The notes under the pieces were generated by a model that was given only the letters and a program-made list of their open reading frames with translations, did not search any database and was not told the DNA's origin. The translations under genes and the position numbers were made by a program. Shown here in pieces: positions 52,662-61,754 of a stretch of 64,000 nucleotides of DNA. The stretch is from Dyella choica. Its GTDB lineage: Bacteria; Pseudomonadota; Gammaproteobacteria; Xanthomonadales; Rhodanobacteraceae. The DNA is taken from NCBI RefSeq assembly GCF_003977665.1, contig NZ_RYYV01000004.1, positions 124,001-188,000 of the forward strand. The letters are read 5' to 3'. Position 1 is the stretch's first letter. Each line of letters opens with the position of its first letter.

Positions 52662-53207
52662 ATGACCTCCAATTTCCTGCTCGAAGCGGAGCGCAACGCT
52701 CCCAGCAACGTGATCCCGCTCTGGCCTGCCGGGGGCAGCCAGCGGGAGCCGGGCGCCATGGCACGCCGAGCACGGGGCGCCCAGGTGCACGCCATCGACG
52801 CGAACTTGCTGGAACCGGAACCGCCGGAGCAGCGCTTGGCACGCCGCGTGGAACGCGTGCTGTGTGCCTTGCTCTATCACACGCTGCTGGAACCAGCGAA
52901 AGCTGGTGACGCGAACCCCCTTTCCATCGAAAAACGCGGGGGGCAGCTGGTGTCACGCGATCGATTGACGGCGATTGCGCGAGCAGCGATCAGCCTTGGC
53001 TTGACTGCCGACCTCACCCGTCTGGCGGCCGCCGCGATCACTTTCGAACTGCAAACCCAGGCGCGCTGGCGGAACCGTTTGCTGCGCCTGTTTTCGGCCC
53101 GTCGCCGTCAGATCAATGCCGACACGCTGGCCGTCTCAAGCCTGCTCGCGTGGGACCTGGACGAATTGAAGGTTCGCCCGATCGACCAGTTCGCCAAGTT
53201 TCTTTGA
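52662..53207 (+). CDS. Unknown protein, first of a two-copy family
   Basis: A 181-residue protein of unknown function with a paralogue at 62207-62755. Shared blocks are NV[IV]P near the start, then EPxEQRLARRVERVLxALLYHxLLEP, SRDRLTAIARAAISxxLTxDLxRLAAAxIxFELxTQxRWxNR, RRRQINxDxLAxxxLLAWDxxxLxVRxIDQFAxFL. It is helical and has no signal peptide or membrane segment. The start at ATG 52662 is fixed by alignment with the paralogue (MTSNFLLEAERNAPSNVIPL against MTTTKLLAEAGDDIPTNVVPF); in-frame ATG codons at 52647 and 52659 are less likely. It follows the hybrid kinase by 74 bases. No family is recognised. Confidence 0.7.
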   Translation: MTSNFLLEAERNAPSNVIPLWPAGGSQREPGAMARRARGAQVHAIDANLLEPEPPEQRLARRVERVLCALLYHTLLEPAKAGDANPLSIEKRGGQLVSRDRLTAIARAAISLGLTADLTRLAAAAITFELQTQARWRNRLLRLFSARRRQINADTLAVSSLLAWDLDELKVRPIDQFAKFL

Positions 53208-53292
53208 GCGCAGCGGCCGCCATGGCGTTTGCCGCACAAATCAAGGCAAATAGCCTATTGCTCGTAGCAGCGCATTCTTGAAGATGCGATCC

Positions 53293-54135
53293 TCACAGAC
53301 TGCCAACGACCAGGGTAAAGGTCTGCAGAAAATGAAAATCGGGCCGGCTGAGCGCATAGCTCGCGCTGTCTGGATTGCATAACAAAGCCAGTTGCGCATG
53401 GTCCGCATCCGACAGGTACGGCTGCAACCTCGCTGCCCACTTGTCGCGGAAAAGGGTATCGAAGAGATAATCCCTATCCTCCGATGCGAGCGGCGAAACG
53501 CGCTCGATCGCAAAAGTGCGCGCGTAAACGTCTTTGAAGCCATTTCTTCGCAGCATGCCGACCAGCGCTCGCGCCGCCGTCAGATCACTTTCGGTCAAGC
53601 CGTACTTGTCCCGGTAATACTGCCGAACAGCCGCTGTCGTCATCCGCTCAAGCCGGGCGTCCCAAGCAAAATACATATCCGCAAGCAAGGCGCTCTGCCC
53701 CCAGGCGATCCGGCCACCCGGCCGCAAAAGGTTTCGCAGCGCGGCCAAACCCGAGTGCAGGTCGCACACGTGGTTGATCGTATTGACCGACCAGATCAGA
53801 TCGAAGCTTCCTGGTTGTATCGGAGGCTTCGTCAGGTCCGCTTGGATCAAGGCCACATCCGCCGGGATTTGCGCGCGCGCTACTGACAGATGCGCCGTGG
53901 ACAAGTCCATACCGATGACCGTGCCGTTGGCACCCGCGGCATCACGCAGCCACGGCAGTGCTTCGCCCGTGCCGCAACCTGCGTCCAGGCACCTGGCACC
54001 AGGCTCAAGGTCCAGACTCGCTATCGCCCGGCGAAGCTCCGGTGCAGCGAAGCGGTTGAAGAGCGACAGCTGGCGCGCATAGTCCCGATCTTTCGTATCA
54101 CCAAGAAGGCCGGAACCAGACTCTCTTCCATTCAT
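53293..54135 (-). CDS. Class I SAM-dependent methyltransferase
   Basis: A 280-residue methyltransferase: motif I GARCLDAGCGTGEALPWL, then GTVIGMDLSTAHLSVARAQIPADVALIQADLTKPP and FDLIWSVNTINHVCDLHSGLAALRNLLRPGGRIAWGQSA. The substrate is unknown. It lies 51 bases downstream of the sensor kinase gene on the same strand, so it may be in that operon, but it is not a usual partner of an EnvZ-type pair. Confidence 0.88.
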   Translation of the reverse strand: MNGRESGSGLLGDTKDRDYARQLSLFNRFAAPELRRAIASLDLEPGARCLDAGCGTGEALPWLRDAAGANGTVIGMDLSTAHLSVARAQIPADVALIQADLTKPPIQPGSFDLIWSVNTINHVCDLHSGLAALRNLLRPGGRIAWGQSALLADMYFAWDARLERMTTAAVRQYYRDKYGLTESDLTAARALVGMLRRNGFKDVYARTFAIERVSPLASEDRDYLFDTLFRDKWAARLQPYLSDADHAQLALLCNPDSASYALSRPDFHFLQTFTLVVGSL

Positions 54136-54186
54136 GGGTAGGACTCCACAAAGTGATCGGTCGGCCCGATGCTGAGGCCAGCCTTT

Positions 54187-55509
54187 TCAAGGCAAAGTAA
54201 TCATCGCCGCAAGACCGCCACCCGGTCGATTGGAAAGCTCAAGGCCGCCGCCGATGGCGCGCGTCAATTGCATCGCAATGGCCAGGCCCAGTCCGGCCCC
54301 ACCGGTGCCACGGTTGCGCGAACCTTCCAGGCGGTAGAACGGTTGCAGCACCTGCTCCAGTTGGTCTTCGGGTATGCCTGGTCCGCGGTCGCACACCGCC
54401 ATGCACAGCGCACCTTCATCGTTTCGCCAGGCACTGACTTCGGCTGCACCGCCATATTTGATGGCGTTGTCGATCAAATTGCCCAGCACGCGCCGCAGCG
54501 CCTGTTGGCGGACCATGGATGCGCCGCTGACGGATTGCGTCAAGGTGACGGGCTTGCCGATGTCCTGGTAGTCGAAGACGAGGCTTTCCAGGAACGCCTT
54601 CACATCCATCCGCACGGGCGCCTCCGCACCGCCATGCGCGCTGCGTGCGTAGGCGACTCCTTCGCGTACCAGATGCTCCATCTCATGCAGGTCGCCGAGT
54701 ATCTTCTGGCGCTCCTCGCCCTCTTCCAGCGATTCCGCACGCAAGCGCATGCGCGTGATGGGGGTCTGCAAGTCATGCGAGATCGAAGCGAGGATGTGCA
54801 AGCGTTCCTTGAGGTGGCGGGCGATGCGTTCCTGCATCGTGTTGAAGGCGATCGCCGCCTGGGCCACTTCAGTCGGACCTGCTTCGTTCATGCGCGGACC
54901 CTCCGCGGTCGGCAGCATGGCTTCCGCGGCCTGCGCAAGTTGCGCCAGCGGACGCGCCGCCAATCGCACCGCCAGCCAGGTGCATACGAGCAACAGGGCC
55001 AACTGCAAGGCCAGCACGACCGGCAGCCATTGCGCGATCGGTGGCACGCCTCGCGGCGTGATTTCCAGGGTAAGCGGTGCGCCATCGTGCAGGCGGAAGT
55101 GCAGCTGATAGAGCTCCGGATGCATCGAGATCGTGTCAGCCTGCACCTGATAATCGGGACCGACCTCGTTCTCGATTCGCCGCGCGACTTCTCGCGAGCG
55201 CCCGCTAATCAGTGGCGTACCCCGCTGACCGTGCCCGAGCAGGAAGCGGTAATTGTCGCGCTGCAGGCGGCCCAGCCAGTCGGCTCGTTCGGCCGCGGGC
55301 AGGCGATCCAGCACGGCCACCGAAGTTGCCACTTCGTGCTCGACCGTGTTGAGCATGACCGTGGTGGCGCTTTCGTAGCGCTCATGGAACATCACCGCGA
55401 AGGACAATCCCTGCGCCAGCATCAGGCCAGCGAAGATGATCAGGTAGATGCGGGTGGCCATGCTGCGCGGCAGCCAGCGCCCCGGCTTGAGCAGTGCCGT
55501 TCGGCTCAC
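54187..55509 (-). CDS. EnvZ/RstB-type sensor histidine kinase
   Basis: A 440-residue membrane sensor kinase. Two membrane helices flank a periplasmic domain of about 130 residues (IYLIIFAGLMLAQGLSFAVMF and WLPVVLALQLALLLVCTWLAVRLA), then HAMP, HisKA with His near residue 247 (SISHDLQTPITRMRLRAESL), and HATPase (LGNLIDNAIKYGG; CDRGPGIPED; GGAGLGLAIAMQL). It overlaps the regulator gene by ATGA and probably phosphorylates it. Confidence 0.92.
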   Translation of the reverse strand: MSRTALLKPGRWLPRSMATRIYLIIFAGLMLAQGLSFAVMFHERYESATTVMLNTVEHEVATSVAVLDRLPAAERADWLGRLQRDNYRFLLGHGQRGTPLISGRSREVARRIENEVGPDYQVQADTISMHPELYQLHFRLHDGAPLTLEITPRGVPPIAQWLPVVLALQLALLLVCTWLAVRLAARPLAQLAQAAEAMLPTAEGPRMNEAGPTEVAQAAIAFNTMQERIARHLKERLHILASISHDLQTPITRMRLRAESLEEGEERQKILGDLHEMEHLVREGVAYARSAHGGAEAPVRMDVKAFLESLVFDYQDIGKPVTLTQSVSGASMVRQQALRRVLGNLIDNAIKYGGAAEVSAWRNDEGALCMAVCDRGPGIPEDQLEQVLQPFYRLEGSRNRGTGGAGLGLAIAMQLTRAIGGGLELSNRPGGGLAAMITLP

Positions 55510-56252
55510 GCGTTGTCCCCGGATACGCTGATCGGCATGCTGAACACATAGCCCTCGCTACGCACGGTCTTGATGTAGGACTGCTCCTTGGCGTTGTCTT
55601 CAAGACGGGTTCTGAGCCGGCTCACCAGCAGATCGATGGAGCGATCGAACAGCTCCGCATCCCTGCCCTGCGTGAGGTTGAGCAACTGGTCACGCGAAAG
55701 CACGCGCTGCGGATGATCCAGGAAGACGCGCAGCAATCGAAACTCCGCGCCGCTCAACGGCACGATGGTGCCGTTCTCGTCCAGCAGATGGCGTGCCGTG
55801 GTATCCAGGCGCCAGCGCCCGAACGACAACACCTCGGTGGTTTCGGTGATGCGCAGATTCGGTGGCAGCATACGCGTGCGGCGAATCACCGCCTTGATCC
55901 GCGCGAGCAGTTCGCGCGGCGAGAACGGCTTCACCAGGTAGTCGTCCGCCCCCATCTCCAGGCCGATGATGCGATCGGTTTCGTCGTCGCGCGCGGTCAG
56001 CAGCAGGATCGGCAGTGCGCGATGCTTGCCGCCGCGCAAGGTACGGCATAGCACCAGGCCGTCGTCGCCGGGCATCATGATGTCCAGCACGACGAGGTCG
56101 AACGCCGAGCTGTCCAACTGCGCGAACATGTCGCGGCCATCGACGGCGGCGCTGGCGCGCAGGCCGTTCTTGCGAAGATAATCCACGACACCGGTGCGGA
56201 TGTCGCGGTCGTCATCGACGACGAGGATGTGGTCGATGTGGTCCATGTGCAT
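55506..56252 (-). CDS. OmpR-family response regulator
   Basis: A 248-residue response regulator. The receiver has the DDD triad (VVDDDRDIRTG), phospho-acceptor Asp57 (LVVLDIMMPGDDG) and Lys in LVKPFSPREL. The C-terminal winged helix reads VPLSGAEFRLLRVFLDHPQRVLSRDQLLNLTQGRDAELFDRSIDLLVSRLRTRLEDNAKEQSYIKTVRSEGYVF, of OmpR/PhoB type. It pairs with the kinase above; a TlpA-like gene lies 23 bases upstream on the same strand and shares the operon. Confidence 0.94.
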   Translation of the reverse strand: MHMDHIDHILVVDDDRDIRTGVVDYLRKNGLRASAAVDGRDMFAQLDSSAFDLVVLDIMMPGDDGLVLCRTLRGGKHRALPILLLTARDDETDRIIGLEMGADDYLVKPFSPRELLARIKAVIRRTRMLPPNLRITETTEVLSFGRWRLDTTARHLLDENGTIVPLSGAEFRLLRVFLDHPQRVLSRDQLLNLTQGRDAELFDRSIDLLVSRLRTRLEDNAKEQSYIKTVRSEGYVFSMPISVSGDNA

Positions 56253-56275
56253 GCGCCTCCCAAGCTGCGTTGCGG

Positions 56276-56827
56276 TTACGTACCCTGCGGATTGCCCAGC
56301 AACTGCCGGATGCGTTGCTCGGTCTCGTCGTAACTTCCCTCGCCGACGTGGCGGTAAATCATATGGCCGTGCTGGTCGATGAGGTAGAGGGCCGGCCAGT
56401 ACTGATTGCCGTAGGCGTTCCAGATGCGGTAGCTGTTGTCCATCGCCACCGGCCAGGTGATCTGATATTGGCTCAGTGCTGCCTGCAGCAGGGCCGGATC
56501 GCGCTCTTCATCGTATTCGGGCGTGTGCACGCCGACGATCACCAGTCCCTTGCCGGCGTATTTGTCGTAAAGCGCCTTGGTGTGCGGCAGCACATGGATG
56601 CAGTTGATGCATTCGCGCGTCCAGAACTCCACCAGCACCACCTTGCCGCGCAGGCGGTCGATGCTGAGCGGGGCGGAGTTGAACCAGCGGTCGGCGCCGG
56701 TGAAATCGGGCGCTGGGGTGTCGGCAACCGGCCCGCCGCTGCTGGCTGTAGTCCAGGCATTGGGCCAAAAGGCGAGCAGGGCCGCCCCGAGGGCGGTCAG
56801 GAGGGTGGCCATTCGCAGTGTAGTCAT
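56276..56827 (-). CDS. TlpA-like thioredoxin with CINC site
   Basis: A 183-residue membrane-anchored or exported thiol-disulfide protein. An N-terminal hydrophobic stretch (MATLLTALGAALLAFWP) is followed by a thioredoxin-fold domain with VVLVEFWTRECINCIHVLPHTKALYD (Cys73, Cys76). It is closely similar to the thioredoxin domain of the DipZ-like protein at 26821-28542 (CINC, GLVIVGVHTPE, DNSYRIWNAYGNQYWPALYLID). The start at ATG 56827 is chosen for the anchor. It begins the operon that also holds the two-component pair, suggesting a redox signal for that system; this is inference. Confidence 0.85.
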   Translation of the reverse strand: MTTLRMATLLTALGAALLAFWPNAWTTASSGGPVADTPAPDFTGADRWFNSAPLSIDRLRGKVVLVEFWTRECINCIHVLPHTKALYDKYAGKGLVIVGVHTPEYDEERDPALLQAALSQYQITWPVAMDNSYRIWNAYGNQYWPALYLIDQHGHMIYRHVGEGSYDETEQRIRQLLGNPQGT

Positions 56828-57145
56828 GGGTGGTCTGCCAAAGATGAGGACAAATGGCTGCGCCAACACGCCGCCATGACAGGTATTGGACTTCCCTGGT
56901 TTATCCCGAACATGTCCGCTTCGACGGCTTTTTGTATCCGTTTGTAGCAACAGGGCTCGAAGCCAGCCAGCCACCGGGGACGCGGTTTGTATCGAAACGT
57001 ATCAGGGCTAGCCCCCTATACATTGCGATGCCTTTTGGCCCCTGCCCCGACACAAGCCGGATACGTCACCGCGGTTTCCTATGCACACCGGCCAAGACCT
57101 CGCTACCCAGCCGAGGCGGTCATTCAAACCCACAGGAAACCGATC
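56828..57145. other. Divergent intergenic region, no gene supported
   Basis: 318 bases between the TlpA-like operon (minus) and the Ohr gene (plus). I saw no repeat, palindrome or OhrR-type box of note. It should hold both promoters. Confidence 0.4.
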
Positions 57146-57553
57146 ATGTCCATCCTCTATACCGGCAAGACCACCACCACCGGCGGCCGCAACGGCCAGT
57201 CGCGCAGCGACGACAGCCGCCTCGACATCAAGCTGTCGCTGCCTGGCTCCCCCGGCGTCGGCACCAATCCGGAACAGCTGTTCGCCGCGGGCTGGTCCGC
57301 CTGCTTCCTTGGCGCCATGGGACGCGCTGCCGAGGAGATCGGCGTCAAGCTGCCGGCGGATGCCTCGGTCGCCGCCGAAGTCGACCTGGGCGCCGACGCC
57401 GAGCAAGGCTTTTTCCTCCAGGCACGTCTCAACGTAAGCCTGCCGGGACTTGAACACGCACTCGCCCAATCCCTGGTCGATCGCGCCCACCAGATCTGCC
57501 CGTATTCGAAGGCGACGCGCGGAAACATCCAGGCGGTCGTTACAGCGCTATAA
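57146..57553 (+). CDS. ohr: Organic hydroperoxide resistance protein Ohr
   Basis: A 135-residue Ohr/OsmC-type thiol peroxidase that reduces organic hydroperoxides. The two reactive Cys are Cys53 in NPEQLFAAGWSACFLGAM and Cys118 in HQICPYSKATRGN, the arrangement of Ohr. The start at ATG 57146 (MSILYTGKTTTTGGRNG) fits the family length; the longer frame to 56987 is not used. It opens a short plus-strand run with an epoxide-hydrolase-like protein and a cupin, perhaps a peroxide or xenobiotic response unit. No OhrR regulator is adjacent. Confidence 0.94.
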   Translation: MSILYTGKTTTTGGRNGQSRSDDSRLDIKLSLPGSPGVGTNPEQLFAAGWSACFLGAMGRAAEEIGVKLPADASVAAEVDLGADAEQGFFLQARLNVSLPGLEHALAQSLVDRAHQICPYSKATRGNIQAVVTAL

Positions 57554-57594
57554 GCCCCGCCCACGCCGCCACGCACGTATTCCAGGAGATCACC

Positions 57595-58614
57595 ATGAAG
57601 CGCACTTACGCAGCACTCGCGAGCGCCTTTGCCTTGAGCCTCGCCGGGCTATCCTTGTTCGCACACGCCGAAGACACCTCGGCCCAAGCGCCCGTAACAC
57701 CGGCTGCATCCCAGGACCCTTGGGGGCCGTTGAAGCATGTCCACGCTGGCGTACTGGATGTCGCTTATGCCGAGATCGGGCCGGCGAATGGTCCGGTAGT
57801 GATTCTTCTGCACGGCTGGCCCTATGACATCCACAGCTATGCCGAGGTCGCACCTGCTCTGGCCGCGAAAGGCTACCGGGTGCTGATCCCCTATGCGCGT
57901 GGCTACGGCCAGACCCGCTTCCTGTCCGACAGCAGCCTGCGCAACGCGGAACCGGCCGCCCTGGCCGAGGATGTGATCGACTTCATGGATGCATTGCATA
58001 TCCAGCATGCGGTGCTGGGTGGTTTCGACTGGGGTGCGCGTTCGGCGGACATCGTCGCGGCGCTGTGGCCGGAACGGGTGAAAGCGCTGGTGAGCGTAAG
58101 CGGCTACCTCATCGGCAGCCAGGAGTCCGGACAAACGCCGCTGCCGCCCAAAGCCGAGCTGCAATGGTGGTATCAGTACTACTTCGCCACCGAGCGTGGC
58201 CGCATCGGGTACGACAAGTACCGTCATGATTTCGCCAAGCAGATCTGGCAGCTGGCCTCGCCGAAATGGAAGTTCGACGACACCACGTTCGAAAGCAGTG
58301 CGCAAGCGCTGGACAACCCAGATCAGGTTGCCATCACGATCCACAACTATCGCTGGCGCCTGGACCTGGCCAAGGGCGAAACGAAATACGCCGCGTTGGA
58401 GCAGCGGCTGGCCCAATTCCCGGCGATCACGGTGCCAACGATCACGCTGGAAGGCGATGCCAATGGCGCCCCGCACCCGCTGCCGGAGGCGTATGCAAAG
58501 AAATTCACCGGCAAGTACCAATTCCGGCTGATCAGCGGCGGCATCGGCCACGACCTGCCGGAGGAAGCGCCGCAGGCATTCACCCAGGCCGTGGTCGATG
58601 CCGACCACCTTTGA
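57595..58614 (+). CDS. Exported epoxide-hydrolase-like alpha/beta hydrolase
   Basis: A 339-residue exported hydrolase with a signal peptide (MKRTYAALASAFALSLAGLSLFAHA). The oxyanion motif HGWPYDIHSY and the nucleophile Asp in GGFDWGARSADIVAALWPE place it in the epoxide hydrolase/haloalkane dehalogenase group, where the nucleophile is Asp and not Ser. The catalytic His is near the end in SGGIGHDLPEEAP. Substrate is unknown. It lies 41 bases after ohr and 24 before the cupin gene. Confidence 0.88.
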   Translation: MKRTYAALASAFALSLAGLSLFAHAEDTSAQAPVTPAASQDPWGPLKHVHAGVLDVAYAEIGPANGPVVILLHGWPYDIHSYAEVAPALAAKGYRVLIPYARGYGQTRFLSDSSLRNAEPAALAEDVIDFMDALHIQHAVLGGFDWGARSADIVAALWPERVKALVSVSGYLIGSQESGQTPLPPKAELQWWYQYYFATERGRIGYDKYRHDFAKQIWQLASPKWKFDDTTFESSAQALDNPDQVAITIHNYRWRLDLAKGETKYAALEQRLAQFPAITVPTITLEGDANGAPHPLPEAYAKKFTGKYQFRLISGGIGHDLPEEAPQAFTQAVVDADHL

Positions 58615-58638
58615 CGTGAACCAAACGAGGACCATCCC

Positions 58639-59037
58639 ATGAAAGCATTCATCGTTGGCGTTGCAACCCTACTCTCCATCGCAAGCCTCACGGCAGCAGG
58701 ACAGACAAATCCGTTGCAAGGAGTGCATCGCAAGGAATTGTCGCGCCACCACCTCAGCATTCCAGGCTACGAGGAAGTCCAGATGCGTGTCGATATCGAT
58801 CCTGGCAAGACCGCCCCCAATCACAAACATCCCGGCGCGGAAATCATCTACGTCATCGAAGGCACGATGGAGTATCGCCTCGAAGGCGAAACGCCGGTGA
58901 CGCTAAAGGCTGGCGATGTCCTGTTTGTCCCAGCGGGAGTCGTCCATAGTGCGGCGAACGTCGGGAACACCAACGCAGCCGAGCTTGGAACCTATGTGGT
59001 TCCGATCGGGAAGCCGCTGGCCGAATTGGTGAAGTGA
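58639..59037 (+). CDS. Exported cupin-domain protein
   Basis: A 132-residue cupin with a signal peptide (MKAFIVGVATLLSIASLTAAG). The two cupin motifs are visible: GKTAPNHKHPGAEIIYVIEGTMEYRLEGE and GDVLFVPAGVVHSAANVGNT, supplying the metal-binding His and Glu. Role unknown; many small exported cupins are isomerases or dioxygenases. It ends the ohr run; a REP pair follows at 59061-59133. Confidence 0.88.
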   Translation: MKAFIVGVATLLSIASLTAAGQTNPLQGVHRKELSRHHLSIPGYEEVQMRVDIDPGKTAPNHKHPGAEIIYVIEGTMEYRLEGETPVTLKAGDVLFVPAGVVHSAANVGNTNAAELGTYVVPIGKPLAELVK

Positions 59038-59060
59038 GCCACCCCGGACGGGCTTACAAC

Positions 59061-59133
59061 GTAGGCTGGGATGACAATCCCAGCATTGCGTGCGCTGCAG
59101 CATGGCAATGCTGGGATTGTCATCCCAGCCTAC
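59061..59133. repeat. REP pair
   Basis: GTAGGCTGGGATGACAATCC and GGGATTGTCATCCCAGCCTAC with a 30-base spacer, after the cupin gene and before the GH2 gene. The spacer (CATTGCGTGCGCTGCAGCAT) resembles that of the 10.6 kb copy. Confidence 0.9.
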
Positions 59134-59201
59134 GCGCTGGCGTGTACCGTGGACAAGTCATACTATGATATGACGAAATTGGTAACCAGCCACTGGAGAG
59201 G

Positions 59202-61754
59202 GTGATACTCGTGATCGACATCACACGCCGTAGCTTCGTCTTCTCCAGTGTTGGATTGTTCGGCGCCGGCCTGCTGCCGCGCTTCGTGTGGGCCGGCAAC
59301 AGCACGCAGATCGCAGCAAAACAGTTCGGAGCGCTGTCGCAAAGCGGAACGGCCATCGCGCCCCGCGAACAGTTGCTGTTCGATTTCGGTTGGCAGTTCG
59401 CGTTCGGCCACGGCGATGATCCGGCCAAGGATTTCGGCTTCGGTTTCGGCCAGAGCGATTTTTCCAAGACCGGCAGCTTCAAGATCGCCACCTCTGACTT
59501 CGATGCTGCCGGCTGGCGCCAGCTCAACCTGCCGCATGACTGGGCGGTTGAGCTCCCCTTCGTGCACGATGACCAGGGTGATGAAGACAATCGAATGCTC
59601 TCGCATGGCTACAAGCCGCTGGGGCGACGCTATCCCGCCACCAGCGTGGGCTGGTACCGGCGCACGTTCGAGATTCCCGCGAGCGATCGCGGACGCCGCA
59701 TCTGGATCGAGTTCGACGGCGCGATGCGTGACGTCATGGTGTTCGTCAACGGCTGCTTCATCGGTCGCCACGACGACGGCTATACCTCGTTCCGCTTCGA
59801 TCTGAGCGACTTCCTCAACTACGGCGGCAAGAACCATGTCGCCATACGGGTCGACGCCAGTTTCGGCGACGGCTGGTTTTACGAAGGCGCCGGCATCTAT
59901 CGGCATGTCTGGCTGACCAAGCTCGATCCGGTGCACCTGGGCCGATGGGAAAGCGTGGTGCGCCCGACCGTCAAGGGCGATGCAGCCACGCTCGAACTTG
60001 CGACCGTCATCGAGAATGAGCACGGGCATCCGGTCGACGCCGCGCTCGAATGGACCGTTGTCGACGCCTCCGGCCGCACGGTTGCCCAGACAACATCAGC
60101 GGCACAGGCCATTGCACCGAATACGTCGATGGCTTATCGGGCCAGTGCGAGCGTCAGCCATCCCGTACTCTGGTCGCCTAACGAGCCTCATCTGTACACC
60201 GCCCTCGTCAAAGTCCTGGTGGATGGCAGCTTGCGCGATGCCGAACAGATCCCCTTCGGCATCCGCACTGCCGTGTTCGACCCCGACCATGGCTTTTTCT
60301 TGAACGGCAAACCGCTCAAGCTGCAAGGCACCTGCAATCACCAGGACCATGCTGGCGTGGGCGCCGCCCTGCCCGACCGGCTGCAAGCGTTCCGGATCGC
60401 CGTGCTGCAAGGAATGGGCTGCAACGCGGTGCGCACTTCGCACAACATGCCGACGCCCGAATGGGTCGAGGCGTGCGACCGTATGGGCATGCTGATGATG
60501 TGCGAAACGCGCCAGATGAGCTCCAGCTCTGGCGGCCTCGAACAGCTCGAAACCATGCTGAAGCGGTATCGCAACTCGCCTTCGATCATCATCTGGTCGA
60601 TCGGCAACGAAGAGTGGAAGCTGCAAAAAGGCGACATGGCGCAACAGGGCGCACGCATCGCCGCGAGCATGGTCGAGCGCTGCCACGAACTGGATCCCAC
60701 CCGTGTCGTTTCCGCGGCCGTCAACGGGGATAACGAGCAAGGCGTATCCGATGCGCTGGACATCATCGGTTTCAATTATCACACCGACTTTCCCGACGCC
60801 TACCACCTGAAACATCCGAAGCGCCCCTTGTTCGGATCGGAAACCTCCAGCGCCATTGCCACCCGCGGCGAATATGCCTCCGACAAAGCAAAGAACACCG
60901 TCAATAGCTATGACGGCGTCGTGGAATGGGGACAGACGCCGGAGCAATGGTGGAGCTATTACGGCAGCCGCGAATGGATGGCCGGCGGCTTCGCCTGGAC
61001 CGGCTTCGACTATCGTGGCGAACCGACGCCTTATGGCTGGCCTTCGGTCAGTTCGCAATTCGGCATCGTCGATCTATGCGGCTTTCCGAAGGACTATTAC
61101 TACTACTACAAAGCCTGGTGGCGAAAAGAACCCAGCCTGCATGTCTTTCCGCATTGGAATTGGCCGGGCAAGGAAGGCCAGGACATGGCGGTGTGGGTCT
61201 ACAGCAACCTCGATGAGGTCGAACTGCTGCTCAACGGCAACAGTCTTGGCAGCAAAAAAGTGCCGCACCTGGGACACGTTCAGTGGACGGTCGCTTATAC
61301 GCCCGGAGTGATCGAGGCGCGTGGCCGCCGCAACGGCCAGACGGTGCTGACCGAGCGGCGCGAAACCACCGGCCCCGCGCAAAGAATCCGCTTGAGCGCG
61401 GATCGCTCCGAGATAAGCGCAGACGGGCAGGACGTAGCCCTGGTCACGGTCGAGGCGCTGGATGAACACGGCCGGCTGGTGCCCACGGCCAACCACAAGC
61501 TCGCGTTCCGCATCTCCGGCAAGGGCCGACTGATCGGCGTCGGCAACGGCAATCCCAATTGCCTGGAGAGTGACAAGGAACCCAGGCGATCGCTGTTCCA
61601 TGGGCTGGCCCAGATCATCATCCAATCGACGGACGAAGCCGGCCCCGTGCTGATTGAAGCGGTTGAGGAAGCAGCCACCGGACACCCGTTGCGCTCCGCC
61701 TCTTTGGTGATCAGAACAACCAAGCCCACATTGAAAGCCCCGCGCGCTGACTGA
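59202..61754 (+). CDS. Tat-exported GH2 family glycosidase (beta-galactosidase-like)
   Basis: An 850-residue glycoside hydrolase of family 2. A twin-arginine signal (ITRRSFVFSSVGLFGAGLL) is followed by a sugar-binding jelly-roll (WQLNLPHDWAVELPF-like; GWYRRTFEIPASDRGRRIWIEFDGAMRDVMVFVNGCFIGRHDDGY), an Ig-like domain and a TIM barrel. The acid/base Glu is in SIGNEEW (about residue 468) and the nucleophile Glu in FGSETSSA (about 545). A C-terminal Ig-like domain follows (LSADRSEISADGQDVALVTVEALDEHGRLVP). Two GTG starts (59202, 59211) are possible; GGAGAG at 59194 fits the second slightly better. Beta-galactosidase, mannosidase or glucuronidase activity cannot be told apart by eye. Confidence 0.88.
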   Translation: MILVIDITRRSFVFSSVGLFGAGLLPRFVWAGNSTQIAAKQFGALSQSGTAIAPREQLLFDFGWQFAFGHGDDPAKDFGFGFGQSDFSKTGSFKIATSDFDAAGWRQLNLPHDWAVELPFVHDDQGDEDNRMLSHGYKPLGRRYPATSVGWYRRTFEIPASDRGRRIWIEFDGAMRDVMVFVNGCFIGRHDDGYTSFRFDLSDFLNYGGKNHVAIRVDASFGDGWFYEGAGIYRHVWLTKLDPVHLGRWESVVRPTVKGDAATLELATVIENEHGHPVDAALEWTVVDASGRTVAQTTSAAQAIAPNTSMAYRASASVSHPVLWSPNEPHLYTALVKVLVDGSLRDAEQIPFGIRTAVFDPDHGFFLNGKPLKLQGTCNHQDHAGVGAALPDRLQAFRIAVLQGMGCNAVRTSHNMPTPEWVEACDRMGMLMMCETRQMSSSSGGLEQLETMLKRYRNSPSIIIWSIGNEEWKLQKGDMAQQGARIAASMVERCHELDPTRVVSAAVNGDNEQGVSDALDIIGFNYHTDFPDAYHLKHPKRPLFGSETSSAIATRGEYASDKAKNTVNSYDGVVEWGQTPEQWWSYYGSREWMAGGFAWTGFDYRGEPTPYGWPSVSSQFGIVDLCGFPKDYYYYYKAWWRKEPSLHVFPHWNWPGKEGQDMAVWVYSNLDEVELLLNGNSLGSKKVPHLGHVQWTVAYTPGVIEARGRRNGQTVLTERRETTGPAQRIRLSADRSEISADGQDVALVTVEALDEHGRLVPTANHKLAFRISGKGRLIGVGNGNPNCLESDKEPRRSLFHGLAQIIIQSTDEAGPVLIEAVEEAATGHPLRSASLVIRTTKPTLKAPRAD

